This document shows, in pieces, positions 37,429 to 46,211 of a stretch of DNA of 64,000 nt (position 1 is its first letter; each line of letters begins with the position of its first letter). The position numbers were made by a program, and so were the translations under genes. This stretch comes from JABMQB01 sp964575025 (GTDB lineage: Bacteria; Bacteroidota; Bacteroidia; Bacteroidales; Prolixibacteraceae). The notes beneath the pieces were generated by a model. The model saw only the letters and a list, made by a program, of their open reading frames with translations. It searched no databases and was not told the DNA's origin. The stretch covers positions 37,398 through 101,397 of the forward strand of contig CAZNPV010000007.1 in the NCBI GenBank assembly GCA_964575025.1, read 5' to 3'.

Positions 37429-39759
37429 ATGAAAATATATACAGGAATAATATTCTTACTTATCGGAACCTATTTATCCGCACAGGTTCCATCATTAACT
37501 CCATACAATATTGTCTGGACTACCCAGAGCACCAACTCATCCCAATCCATGCCCTGCGGGGGCGGTGATATTGGCCTGAATGTATGGGTGGAAAACAACG
37601 ACATTCTGTTCTATATTGCCCGAAGCGGGACCTTTGATGAAAACAACACCATGCCTAAACTGGGGAGGGTAAGGATCAAATTATTCCCCGATCCTTTTGA
37701 AAGGGGAGAATTTTGCCAGGAACTGGATTTGCAGCAAGGAAGCATTACCGTTTCCGGGAAGAACCGGGATCTTTCGACCCGGGTGGAGATCTGGGTGGAT
37801 GTATTTTCGCCGGTCATTCATGTGGAAATCCAAAGCAATCGAAAAACCTCCGTGAATGCAGTATATGAAAACTGGCGGTTTGAAGACCGACTTCTGCAGA
37901 AAAATGAAAGTTTCCAGAATTCCTGGAAATGGGCGCCTCCGGAAGGGTTGAGAACAAAAAGGGATTCCATTGGTTTTTCGGGGAATTCGGTTGTTTTTTA
38001 TCACCGGAACGAAGGGGAGACCATTTTTGATGTAACGGTCAGGCAGCAACAAATGGAGGCGGTCAAAGCACAGATGTTCGACCCGCTGAAAAATCTGACG
38101 TATGGCGGTGTCATGCAGGGAGATAATTTTATTCCGGCAGGGACTACCGAAGGCAAATACATTGAAACCCGTTTTAAAGGATGGATTATAAAAAGCAGGA
38201 TGCCGGCAAAGAAACAAAACCTCAGGATTTGCCTCCACACCGGGCAATACCATGCTCCCAAGGAGTGGAATGCCCACCTTCAGGAAGTAGTTGGCAATTC
38301 CGGAAAAAACAGGGAAACAGCCCGCGCTGAAACAGTAAACTGGTGGAAGGAATTCTGGGGACGAAGCTTTATTTTTATTCATCCTGAAAACACCATTGAA
38401 TCGTCGCCGGAATGGCAGGTTGGCCGGAACTACCAGCTTTTCCGGTACATGCTGGCGTGCAATGCCTATAGCAGTTATCCGACAAAATTTAACGGGGGCT
38501 TGTTTACCTTCGATCCGGTATTGATCGATTCGGCACGTCCGTTTACCCCTGATTTCCGGAACTGGGGCGGCGGCACCTTTACGGCCCAGAACCAGCGACT
38601 GGTCTATTTTCCCATGTTCCGCTCGGGCGACTTTGATTTGGTTCTCCCTCAACTTGATTTTTACAGGCGAATTTTACCCAACGCTGAACTACGCAGCCGG
38701 CTCTACTGGGGGCACGATGGCGCCTGCTTTACCGAACAGATTGAAAACTTCGGATTGCCCAATTGCAGCGAATACGGATGGGACCGCCCTGAAGGATACG
38801 ACCCGGGAAGAATGTACAATGCCTGGCTCGAATACCAGTGGGATACATCACTGGAGTTTTGCTGGATGGCCCTGATGCTCCACGAATATACAGGCGCTGA
38901 TATTTCGGAATATATTCCCATGATTGAAAGTTGCCTGACCTTCTTCGAAGAACATTATGAAACCCTTGCTTCCAAACGGGGATCCAAAAGGCTGGATGAA
39001 AACGGCCATCTGGTTTTGTATCCCGGATCTGCTTGCGAAACCTACAAGATGGCATACAACGCCACTTCGACCATAGCCGCTTTAAAAACAGTAACCCGCA
39101 GATTGATCTGTTTGCCTGACGGGATGATAGATGAAAATCATAAGCAGCGATGGATCCATTTTCTTCAGAAGATACCGCCCATCTGGTTTCGCGAATTTGA
39201 AGGCAAAAAAACCATTGCTCCGGCCAGGCTCTGGGAGCGTGTCAACAATACGGAAGTTCCCCAGTTATACCCGGTTTTTCCATGGGGGATGTACGGCATC
39301 GGGAAACCAGATATCGGGATAGCCATCAATACGTATAAATTTGACCCCGATGTTCAGCAGTTTAAGGAAACTATCAGTTGGAAACAATACAATATTTTTG
39401 CTGCCCGGCTGGGTATGGCCGGTGAAGCCATGAGGCTGACAACGCTTAAGCTTCAGGATGGGGAACAGCGGTTTCCGGCATTTTGGGGACCAGGCCTCGA
39501 CTGGATTCCTGACCATAACTGGGGCGGATCAGGGATGATCGGTCTCCAGGAGATGCTCCTGCAAACCAGTGGGGATTCAATTTTTCTTTTCCCGGCATGG
39601 CCGGAATTATACAACGTGCATTTTAAACTCTTTGCGCCTCAGAATACCTGGGTTGAGGCTGAACTGAAAGATGGAAAGGTTCATTTTATCAGGGTGGAAC
39701 CTGAAACAAGAAAAAAGGATATTGAAGTATTGTTGAACACAGAATCAGAAAATGAATAA
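37429..39759 (+). CDS. DUF5703-type secreted protein, (alpha/alpha)6-barrel glycosidase-like
   Basis: The 776-residue protein has a signal peptide (LIGTYLSAQ). A GTG one codon earlier is possible. The N-terminal beta domain reads NIVWTTQSTNSSQSMPCGGG and DIGLNVWVENNDILFYIARS, which I recall as the DUF5703 signature. The middle is helical with RNYQLFRYMLACNAY, FCWMALMLHEYTG and YPGSACETYKMAYNATS. The C-terminal FLFPAWPELYNVHFKLFAPQ resembles the end of GH95-type enzymes. Catalytic function of this family is not established to my knowledge. Its place between two rhamnosidases suggests a role on the same glycan. Confidence 0.75.
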   Translation: MKIYTGIIFLLIGTYLSAQVPSLTPYNIVWTTQSTNSSQSMPCGGGDIGLNVWVENNDILFYIARSGTFDENNTMPKLGRVRIKLFPDPFERGEFCQELDLQQGSITVSGKNRDLSTRVEIWVDVFSPVIHVEIQSNRKTSVNAVYENWRFEDRLLQKNESFQNSWKWAPPEGLRTKRDSIGFSGNSVVFYHRNEGETIFDVTVRQQQMEAVKAQMFDPLKNLTYGGVMQGDNFIPAGTTEGKYIETRFKGWIIKSRMPAKKQNLRICLHTGQYHAPKEWNAHLQEVVGNSGKNRETARAETVNWWKEFWGRSFIFIHPENTIESSPEWQVGRNYQLFRYMLACNAYSSYPTKFNGGLFTFDPVLIDSARPFTPDFRNWGGGTFTAQNQRLVYFPMFRSGDFDLVLPQLDFYRRILPNAELRSRLYWGHDGACFTEQIENFGLPNCSEYGWDRPEGYDPGRMYNAWLEYQWDTSLEFCWMALMLHEYTGADISEYIPMIESCLTFFEEHYETLASKRGSKRLDENGHLVLYPGSACETYKMAYNATSTIAALKTVTRRLICLPDGMIDENHKQRWIHFLQKIPPIWFREFEGKKTIAPARLWERVNNTEVPQLYPVFPWGMYGIGKPDIGIAINTYKFDPDVQQFKETISWKQYNIFAARLGMAGEAMRLTTLKLQDGEQRFPAFWGPGLDWIPDHNWGGSGMIGLQEMLLQTSGDSIFLFPAWPELYNVHFKLFAPQNTWVEAELKDGKVHFIRVEPETRKKDIEVLLNTESENE

Positions 39760-39764
39760 ACAGC

Positions 39765-39896
39765 ATGGAACGGATTTTTTTCACATACCTGTTTGAAACA
39801 CCCTTTGAAGTGGAAAAAGCAGCAGCCATACTTGCCGGTGAACAGTTGAGCAGTTCTTTTATTGCGGTACCCGGTGGAATCCGTGAATTAACTTGA
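39765..39896 (+). pseudogene. Relic of a RuBisCO-like protein N-terminus (43 codons)
   Basis: A short frame reads MERIFFTYLFETPFEVEKA then AAILAGEQLSSSFIAVPGG before a TGA. The pattern TY-xETP-xEKAA-xx-AGEQ-SS-xF-xxVPG is the N-terminal signature of RuBisCO-like (form IV) large-subunit proteins, which run for about 410 residues. Nothing recognisable follows, because the signal peptide of the next GH78 starts 20 bases later. It is therefore a remnant, not a working gene. Some RuBisCO-like proteins act in D-apiose catabolism, and apiose is a pectin sugar, so the relic may mark a lost sugar-acid pathway. That link is inference. Confidence 0.65.
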
Positions 39897-39916
39897 TAAA
39901 CCTGAAATTCGCTGAA

Positions 39917-42712
39917 ATGAAACAAAAAGTAACAGATATTCTCACTTTGGTGATTCTTTTTCTTGCAATGATTTCCTGTCAGAAAAAAGATTCTTTGTCT
40001 ATTATTTCTGTTTTGGTTGATAATATGGAAGTTGCCACCGGAGTGGATACGGAGGACTTCTTTTTCAGCTGGAAACTTCAGTCTACAGAAAAGAACGTCA
40101 ACCAGGTTGCCTCTCATCTTATAGTTTCTGAGGGAATGAATTTTTCTGACAGAGAAATCGTATGGGATTCAGAAAGAATAAATAGCAACAGAAGTATTCT
40201 GGTTGCCTATGAAGGCAAAAAGCTTCAGCCAGGTAAAACCTATTTCTGGAAGGTAAAGGTATGGGATAATTACGGGCATGAATCGTCCTGGAGTGAAACC
40301 GGAAAGTTTACCACCGGTTTGTTTTCCGGGAAAGACTGGGACGGGGCACAGTGGATCGCATACGACAAACTGGACCGTGCCAAACGGCTGGTTCCCGGTA
40401 TTCACCTGCCCGGAAAAGAATACAGCGGCAAGGATCTGGGATTTCATAAACTGCCGTTGTTGCGTAAAGAGTTCAACGTAAAAAAAGAGTTGAAGCAGGC
40501 ATTGGTGTTTATTTCAGGATTAGGACATTATGAGATGTATCTGAACGGGGAAAAAGCCGGGGATCACTTTTTGGCTCCGGGCTGGACGCATTACGATGAA
40601 GAAGTCTTGTATAATACGTACAATGTAACTGATCATTTGATAGCAGGCAATAATGCTCTGGGTGTATCCCTGGGCAATGGTTTCTATATTGTCCCCAACA
40701 GCCGTTACCGGAAAACAATGACAGCCTACGGAAATCCGAAGATGATTGCCCGGATACAGTTGGAATATAAAGATGGATCGAAGGAGGTAATCGTTACCGA
40801 TCGTACGTGGAGCGTATCGCCCGGTCCGGTTACATACACCAGTATTTTCGGGGGAGAAACCTATCATGCACTGCTTGAGCAGCCGGGATGGAACAAACCC
40901 GGATTCGATGATTCAGAATGGCAGCAGGCATTGGTTGTGAAACCACCCTGTAACCGGCTTCTTCCTGAAAAGGATTATCCCGTAAGACTCAAAGAGGTTA
41001 TTCCCTGTCAAAGCATAAGAAAAATCGAAGATGAGGAAAATGTCTGGCTTTATGATTTTGGGCAGAATGCCTCCGGAATCGTTGAATTTTCTGTTCAGGG
41101 GAACCGGGGCGATTCGGTTAAACTGATCCCCGCAGAACTTATTGATGGTCACAATCATGCCAACCAGCGTGCCACAGGCAGACCGTACTATTATACCTAT
41201 ATTTTAAAAGGGGAAGGCATGGAAACATGGTCGCCTGATTTTACCTACTACGGATTCCGGTACATTCAGGTGGAAGGAGCCGTTCCGGCGAATACTGAAA
41301 ATCCGGATGGCCTGCCTGTGATTCAACGGATAAAAATGTTACACAACTGCAATTCCGCACCTGAAACAGGATCATTTTTTACCTCATTCAAATTGTTTAA
41401 CCGTATCGATACATTGATTAAGTGGGCTATTAAAAGCAATCTCCAAAGTGTAGTAACCGACTGCCCTCACCGCGAAAAACTGGGATGGCTTGAACAAACC
41501 CACCTGATGGGCGAAGGCATTCATTTCAATTTCGATGTGTATTCCCTTTATTCCAAACTGATTGATGACATGATCACGGCCCAGTTGTCCAATGGGTTGG
41601 TGCCGGATATCGTCCCTGAGTATGTAGCCTTTGAAGGAGGATTCCGCGATTCTCCGGAGTGGGGAAGTGCCTCGGTGATCCTGCCCTGGCTGATCTATAA
41701 ATGGTATGGTGATAAATCAGCTATGGAGAGGGCCTGGCCTATGATGACCCGTTATGTGAATTACCTGAAAAGCAAATCGGAGAATCATATTGTTTCACAT
41801 GGGTTGGGTGACTGGTACGACCTGGGGCCTGAACGTCCCGGATTTGCTCAGCTTACTCCCGAAGCCCTTACCGCCACTTCGATTTACTACTACGATGTAT
41901 GGCTGATGGCACAGATGGCATATATAACCGGAAAGGATGAAGAAGGAAAACACTATGCACAGTGGGCAGAAGAAATAAAAACTGCTTTTAACAGGGAGTT
42001 TTTCAATCCTGAAACCCACATCTACGCTACCGGTAGCCAGACCGCTATTTCCATGCCGTTGGTTCTGGGGCTGGTTGACGGAGATAAGCATGGGTCTGTT
42101 GTGAAAACTCTTGTTGAATCCATTCATGAGTCAGGCAATGCATTGACGGCCGGCGATGTAGGATTCCATTATCTGGTCAGGGCACTGGCTGATAACGGGC
42201 AGGGTGAGTTGCTCTACAGAATGAATGCCCGGGATGATGTTCCCGGGTATGGTTATCAGCTTAAAAAAGGAGCAACCGCCCTGACAGAATCATGGCAGGC
42301 TCTGGAAGTGGTTTCGAATAACCACCTGATGCTCGGACATCTTATGGAATGGTTTTACAGTGGGCTGGCAGGGATCAATCAGACTGAAAATTCAATCGCT
42401 TATAAGGAAGTGAAAATCGAACCTCAGGTGGTGGGAAGAATTCATTCGGTACAGGCAACCTATGAATCACCCTACGGAACCATACGATCGGAATGGTTGG
42501 ATGCGGAAGATAAATTTGAACTGAGTGTGGAGATTCCTGTCAATACAACTGCTGTAATCGTTTTACCGGCCAATAGAGTTTCAGAAATTACCGAAAGCGG
42601 AAAAGCTGTTGAAAAGGATGCTTTGTTTAGGGTGGTGGAAGAAAATGGGGAGAAGATGGGTATAAAAACAGGCTCGGGAAAATACCGGTTTTCAGTGAGA
42701 AAATCATTCTGA
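39917..42712 (+). CDS. GH78 alpha-L-rhamnosidase lipoprotein
   Basis: The 931-residue enzyme begins at ATG 39917 (MKQKVTDIL) with a lipoprotein signal ending in LAMISC. An in-frame ATG 24 bases upstream would only lengthen it. Domains: N-terminal fibronectin-like region (FFFSWKLQ, LQPGKTYFWKVKVWD), jelly roll (ALVFISGLGHYEMYLNGEKAG, APGWTHYDEEVLYNTY), then the concanavalin-like part with WLYDFGQNASG. The (alpha/alpha)6 barrel has TDCPHREKLGWLEQ (catalytic-region Asp near 515) and GGFRDSPEWGSASVILPW. The C-terminal beta domain ends PANRVSEITESG. It removes alpha-L-rhamnose outside the cytoplasm, complementing the GH106 and the GH78 at the window start. Confidence 0.93.
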   Translation: MKQKVTDILTLVILFLAMISCQKKDSLSIISVLVDNMEVATGVDTEDFFFSWKLQSTEKNVNQVASHLIVSEGMNFSDREIVWDSERINSNRSILVAYEGKKLQPGKTYFWKVKVWDNYGHESSWSETGKFTTGLFSGKDWDGAQWIAYDKLDRAKRLVPGIHLPGKEYSGKDLGFHKLPLLRKEFNVKKELKQALVFISGLGHYEMYLNGEKAGDHFLAPGWTHYDEEVLYNTYNVTDHLIAGNNALGVSLGNGFYIVPNSRYRKTMTAYGNPKMIARIQLEYKDGSKEVIVTDRTWSVSPGPVTYTSIFGGETYHALLEQPGWNKPGFDDSEWQQALVVKPPCNRLLPEKDYPVRLKEVIPCQSIRKIEDEENVWLYDFGQNASGIVEFSVQGNRGDSVKLIPAELIDGHNHANQRATGRPYYYTYILKGEGMETWSPDFTYYGFRYIQVEGAVPANTENPDGLPVIQRIKMLHNCNSAPETGSFFTSFKLFNRIDTLIKWAIKSNLQSVVTDCPHREKLGWLEQTHLMGEGIHFNFDVYSLYSKLIDDMITAQLSNGLVPDIVPEYVAFEGGFRDSPEWGSASVILPWLIYKWYGDKSAMERAWPMMTRYVNYLKSKSENHIVSHGLGDWYDLGPERPGFAQLTPEALTATSIYYYDVWLMAQMAYITGKDEEGKHYAQWAEEIKTAFNREFFNPETHIYATGSQTAISMPLVLGLVDGDKHGSVVKTLVESIHESGNALTAGDVGFHYLVRALADNGQGELLYRMNARDDVPGYGYQLKKGATALTESWQALEVVSNNHLMLGHLMEWFYSGLAGINQTENSIAYKEVKIEPQVVGRIHSVQATYESPYGTIRSEWLDAEDKFELSVEIPVNTTAVIVLPANRVSEITESGKAVEKDALFRVVEENGEKMGIKTGSGKYRFSVRKSF

Positions 42713-42874
42713 ATTCCGATGCACATGGCAGCGTGCTAAAATCTAAATGCTCCCTTCCCCGGTTAGAGTTCCATTGCAATTTATGGCAAGTCCTGCGAAC
42801 CGGGTACTTTCCGATAATCCGGAACAGACTCTCCTGAGAGGAGGAGAATTTTGGATGCTTATGTTTATTGCAAT

Positions 42875-44314
42875 TTACTTCAGGTATCTTTCCCTCAATT
42901 GGTCGTACATATAAATTTCCTCATTGACATTGCCTTCCCTGTCGAGTATCCGGCTCCAGGTATTTAAGGGTTCCCAGATGGCTGTTCCGTTACCCCGGTT
43001 TCCCGGCAGATTGAATACCAATTCGTGAATTTCACGTTTAAAGGCACTGTATTCAACCACATTGATGTCTTTATGGTACCGTTTGACCAGATTCCTCATA
43101 GTAAAGTCCAGATCATCCAGGGTGCAATGCCATCGCGGATAGTACGATAAGCCGATGATATCAAATTCCACACCCCGGGCCATCATGTTGTCGAACCAGA
43201 AAACGGCTTCTTCGTTTTGCCCGCCCAGTGCCAGATGCATCATCACCTTTATTTCGGGATCTGTTTCGCGACAGGCCTCAACGCCTGCTTTGAGAAGTTC
43301 AGACAGGTTATCCAGGTTGGAAATATGCCCTTCAGGCCATACGATTCCGTGGTTTATTTCATTCCCGATCTGAACCATGTCGGGGAGAGTTCCCTGCTCT
43401 TTCATTTGAAGCAGCACCGCTTTTGTGTAGCTTTTAAGCGTGTTTCTTACCCTGTTAAAATCCTGCCATTCCCATGCTTTGGGTTTGAATTGTTTTTGTG
43501 GATCAGCCCAGGTGTCGCTGTAATGAAAATCGAGCAGGAAATGGAGTCCGGCATCTTTGATGCGTTTTGCCATCTGAAGGGTGTGTTGGAGATCACAAAA
43601 GCCATCTCCCGGAGAGTATCCACCCGGTACTTCAGGATTTACAAAAAGCCGGAGCCGGATGGAATTAAAGCCATGGTCTTTTAACAGTTGAATGGCATCT
43701 TTTTCTTCTCCGTTTTCTTTAAACTTCATTCCACGGGCTTCGAGTTCCGGAAGGAATGATATGTCGGCACCGATGATTTTTTGCGGAATAACAGGAGAAG
43801 GGGTAAGTTGTTCCGGAGTTGGTTTTTTAAGCTCCACATCGGCAGGGATCAGATGTATTTCGTGTGATGCTGCCCAGAGGCTTTCTGCGCTTACTTCCAC
43901 ATTAACTATTCCGGTTGTCTGACCGGCTTTAAGTACCAGGTTTTTAATTCCGTTTTGAAGTTGTGACTTCCAGACTTTCATGGTATCGGAATCGATTGTC
44001 CTTTCCGGTTCCGAGCCATCCGGTTCAGTAACAGTGGCATTGCCTTTTACACGGATGTTAAATTCCACACCGGAATCCATGATTTCCATGCCGGTGCTGT
44101 CGGTTACACTGATCCGCAACCGGGCTTCATCTTTTCCGTCAGCGATCATTGTAGTTTTGTAACTCGCAAAAACCAGGGTTTCGGGTTGACCGGTGGATTT
44201 CTGGTACCAGGAAGTATAATCGGTCTCTTGAGAATCACCCGGTTTGGTCTGGCAGCCAACAATGATCAGGGTCAGAATAATCAATGTTGTATTAAATGGT
44301 TTCATTTGTTTCAT
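42875..44314 (-). CDS. GH53 endo-beta-1,4-galactanase lipoprotein
   Basis: The 479-residue enzyme has a lipoprotein signal (LIIVGC). Residues 30-175 hold a bacterial immunoglobulin-like domain (ADGKDEARLRISVTDSTG). The GH53 barrel starts at IIGADISFLPELEARG (about 180). The acid/base Glu is near 319 in QIGNEINHG and the nucleophile near 421 in NVVEYSAF. It cuts beta-1,4-galactan or type I arabinogalactan chains at the cell surface, feeding the GH2 galactosidases. It is encoded opposite to the neighbouring genes and is divergent from the sugar kinase, 67 bases away. Confidence 0.93.
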   Translation of the reverse strand: MKQMKPFNTTLIILTLIIVGCQTKPGDSQETDYTSWYQKSTGQPETLVFASYKTTMIADGKDEARLRISVTDSTGMEIMDSGVEFNIRVKGNATVTEPDGSEPERTIDSDTMKVWKSQLQNGIKNLVLKAGQTTGIVNVEVSAESLWAASHEIHLIPADVELKKPTPEQLTPSPVIPQKIIGADISFLPELEARGMKFKENGEEKDAIQLLKDHGFNSIRLRLFVNPEVPGGYSPGDGFCDLQHTLQMAKRIKDAGLHFLLDFHYSDTWADPQKQFKPKAWEWQDFNRVRNTLKSYTKAVLLQMKEQGTLPDMVQIGNEINHGIVWPEGHISNLDNLSELLKAGVEACRETDPEIKVMMHLALGGQNEEAVFWFDNMMARGVEFDIIGLSYYPRWHCTLDDLDFTMRNLVKRYHKDINVVEYSAFKREIHELVFNLPGNRGNGTAIWEPLNTWSRILDREGNVNEEIYMYDQLRERYLK

Positions 44315-44381
44315 TTTTTTACTTTAAAGGTAGAAATTTTTTCTGCGATTAATTTGCTACTTTCGTCTAAATTCCTGATGA

Positions 44382-45296
44382 ATGTATGCAACAAAAAAAT
44401 TTCAGTCTGTTGGTATAGGGGAAATTCTATGGGATATGCTACCAGGAGGGAAAAAGCTTGGGGGCGCGACCACTAATTTTGCATTCCATGCTCATCAACT
44501 GGGAGTCCGTAGCTTTATTGTCAGTTCGGTAGGCGACGATGCACCGGGGAAAGAAATTCTCGGGAAGCTCCGGGAACTTAATCTTTCAACCGGGTATATT
44601 GCCATACACACAGGATATGAAACCGGAATCGTTCAGGTAAGGTTGGAGGACGGGATACCGGAGTTTGAGATCCGGGAAGGGGTTGCCTGGGATCATATCC
44701 CATGGAATACAGCCTTGAAAGAGCTGGCAGCATTGTGCGATGCTGTATGCTTTGGTTCACTGGCACAACGTTCGGAGATGTCCCGGATGACAATCCGGAA
44801 CTTTCTGAAATATACAAAACCCGGATGCCTGCGGGTGTGTGATATAAACCTTCGCCAGCATTTTTATAACACCGATATTATTGAATCTTCCCTGCAACTG
44901 GCCTCTGTTTTGAAACTGAACAACGAGGAATTAGCGGTAGTTGCCGAAAATTTTTCCCTATCAGGCTCAGAAAAGGCAATTTTGGAAATCCTGATGGATC
45001 GTTTTGAACTGACCATGATCGCACTGACAAAAGGAGACAAGGGAAGCCTTTTAAAGACTAATAACAAAGAATCGTTTCTGGAAGTCCCGAAAGTGAAGGT
45101 GAAAGATACCGTGGGAGCCGGAGATTCCTTTACAGCGGCAATGGTTGTCGGTTTGCTGAATGGCAAACCATTGCAGGAGATTCATCAGGCAGCCAATGAA
45201 ACAGCTGCTTATGTATGCAGCCAGGAGGGTGCAACTCCGGTTCTGTCTGAGAGGTTTATCAATAAAGTGAAGCAATCCATACCTTCCGGCCAGTGA
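44382..45296 (+). CDS. PfkB-family sugar kinase (fructokinase-like)
   Basis: The 304-residue cytoplasmic kinase starts SVGIGEILWDMLPGGKKLGG with the N-terminal GG-A-NFA-H motif of PfkB sugar kinases. It carries KVKDTVGAGDSFTAAMVVG, where the Asp of GAGD is the catalytic base. Overall it resembles fructokinases. In this locus it could equally phosphorylate 2-keto-3-deoxygluconate or another ketose formed downstream; the sequence does not decide. A -7-like TACTTTCG lies at 44358-44365. The stop overlaps a GTG that could start the next gene. Confidence 0.85.
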   Translation: MYATKKFQSVGIGEILWDMLPGGKKLGGATTNFAFHAHQLGVRSFIVSSVGDDAPGKEILGKLRELNLSTGYIAIHTGYETGIVQVRLEDGIPEFEIREGVAWDHIPWNTALKELAALCDAVCFGSLAQRSEMSRMTIRNFLKYTKPGCLRVCDINLRQHFYNTDIIESSLQLASVLKLNNEELAVVAENFSLSGSEKAILEILMDRFELTMIALTKGDKGSLLKTNNKESFLEVPKVKVKDTVGAGDSFTAAMVVGLLNGKPLQEIHQAANETAAYVCSQEGATPVLSERFINKVKQSIPSGQ

Positions 45297-45301
45297 ATAT
45301 T

Positions 45302-45841
45302 ATGAAAGAGAAAAAAATACCATGGTCGAAAATAGTGATCATCCTGGTCACATCCCTCACTGCAATTGTTATTGTTTCAATGACTGTCGGGAAAGAATTG
45401 TATGAAGGAAGGACCCAAAGTATTTTTTCTTTTGGGCTGATCCATTTTTCAGGGTACCTTTTTTTTCTGCTGATGCCGGTTGAGATGGCTTTTATTTATT
45501 ACCTCTCTTATTACGAGGAGGTTGAGCTGATAGCGGTAGCCATGGGAACAGCCGTCCTAGCGCAAATTGTAGACTACCTGATAGGGTATTCGTTCAGTGC
45601 GAAATTTATGCATGATGTTGTAGGGAGTAAACGTATTCAGAGGGCTGAAAAATACATCCGGAGATATGGCAATCTGACGGTTTTTATTTTTAACGGAACC
45701 CCTCTTTCATCGCCGGTAATTGCACTGGTGGCAGGCATTATAAAATACCGGTTCCGCGACCTGATGATCTACAGTATTGCAGGTTTGCTGATCAAATATA
45801 TTATTCTGAGTCTGCTGTTTGCCAATACAAACTGGTTTTAA
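45302..45841 (+). CDS. Small DedA/VTT-like membrane protein
   Basis: The 179-residue protein has about five hydrophobic segments. The segment SKRIQRAEKYIRRYGNLTVFIFNGTPLSSPVIALVAGI resembles the DedA/VTT re-entrant region. This comprises an amphipathic helix, then F-x-x-x-x-PL-S-P-V in place of the usual RF-P. The family is thought to scramble or move lipid carriers. The match is partial, so the call is cautious. The ATG at 45302 is chosen; a GTG at 45293 overlapping the kinase stop is an alternative. It is probably the second gene of the kinase transcript. Confidence 0.55.
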   Translation: MKEKKIPWSKIVIILVTSLTAIVIVSMTVGKELYEGRTQSIFSFGLIHFSGYLFFLLMPVEMAFIYYLSYYEEVELIAVAMGTAVLAQIVDYLIGYSFSAKFMHDVVGSKRIQRAEKYIRRYGNLTVFIFNGTPLSSPVIALVAGIIKYRFRDLMIYSIAGLLIKYIILSLLFANTNWF

Positions 45842-45855
45842 TATATTATAGAAAT

Positions 45856-45874
45856 CCACGTCCTGGGGGCGTGG
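45856..45874 (+). terminator. Hairpin after the DedA-like gene
   Basis: CCACG (45856-45860) pairs with CGTGG (45870-45874) around a nine-base loop and is followed by TAATGTATTTTTT. It begins 15 bases after the stop codon. The stem is short, so the assignment is moderate. Confidence 0.45.
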
Positions 45875-46179
45875 TAATGTATTTTTTGCTTTGCTTGTAT
45901 ATGAATGGAATCATAAGTCGGGAGACCGAAGACGGAAGTCAGGAGTAAAGAACACTTCGGACTTCGGACTTCGGACGAAAAGGCTTATATATTATTGTAT
46001 GTTTCATAATCCTATGGATTAAATTTAATACCACCTTCTTTGATGGTGGATTCTTTATTTCTAGTTCAGCCGAATATCTTAAAAAATAAATTAACCGGCA
46101 CCAACAGTGACAATCTTTGAACCCTGATTTAACCGCAAAGAGCGCAATGGTCATGCAAAGTTCATAAAGTAATTTAGTA

Positions 46180-46187
46180 TATATTTG
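46180..46187 (+). promoter_or_regulatory. -7 box for fabD
   Basis: TATATTTG is an exact TAnnTTTG match 25 bases before the fabD ATG. This would give a leader of about 17 bases. No clear -33 TTTG is present at the usual distance. Confidence 0.5.
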
Positions 46188-46211
46188 CAGCGAATAACAA
46201 AAAGAACATCT

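Larger units (their letters stand above)
45842..46211. other. 370-base intergenic region before fabD
   Basis: No gene is recognised. It holds a hairpin after the membrane-protein gene (45856-45874), 3.3 copies of the 7-mer ACTTCGG at 45954-45976, and a second hairpin CCACC/GGTGG at 46031-46049 followed by TTCTTTATTTCT. There is also a short CGCAAAG-like fragment near 46134-46160, and the fabD -7 box. Confidence 0.6.

Noticed and set aside
45954..45976. ACTTCGG tandem repeat as regulatory array
   Set aside because: Only 3.3 copies, in a gap between unrelated genes; more likely replication slippage.
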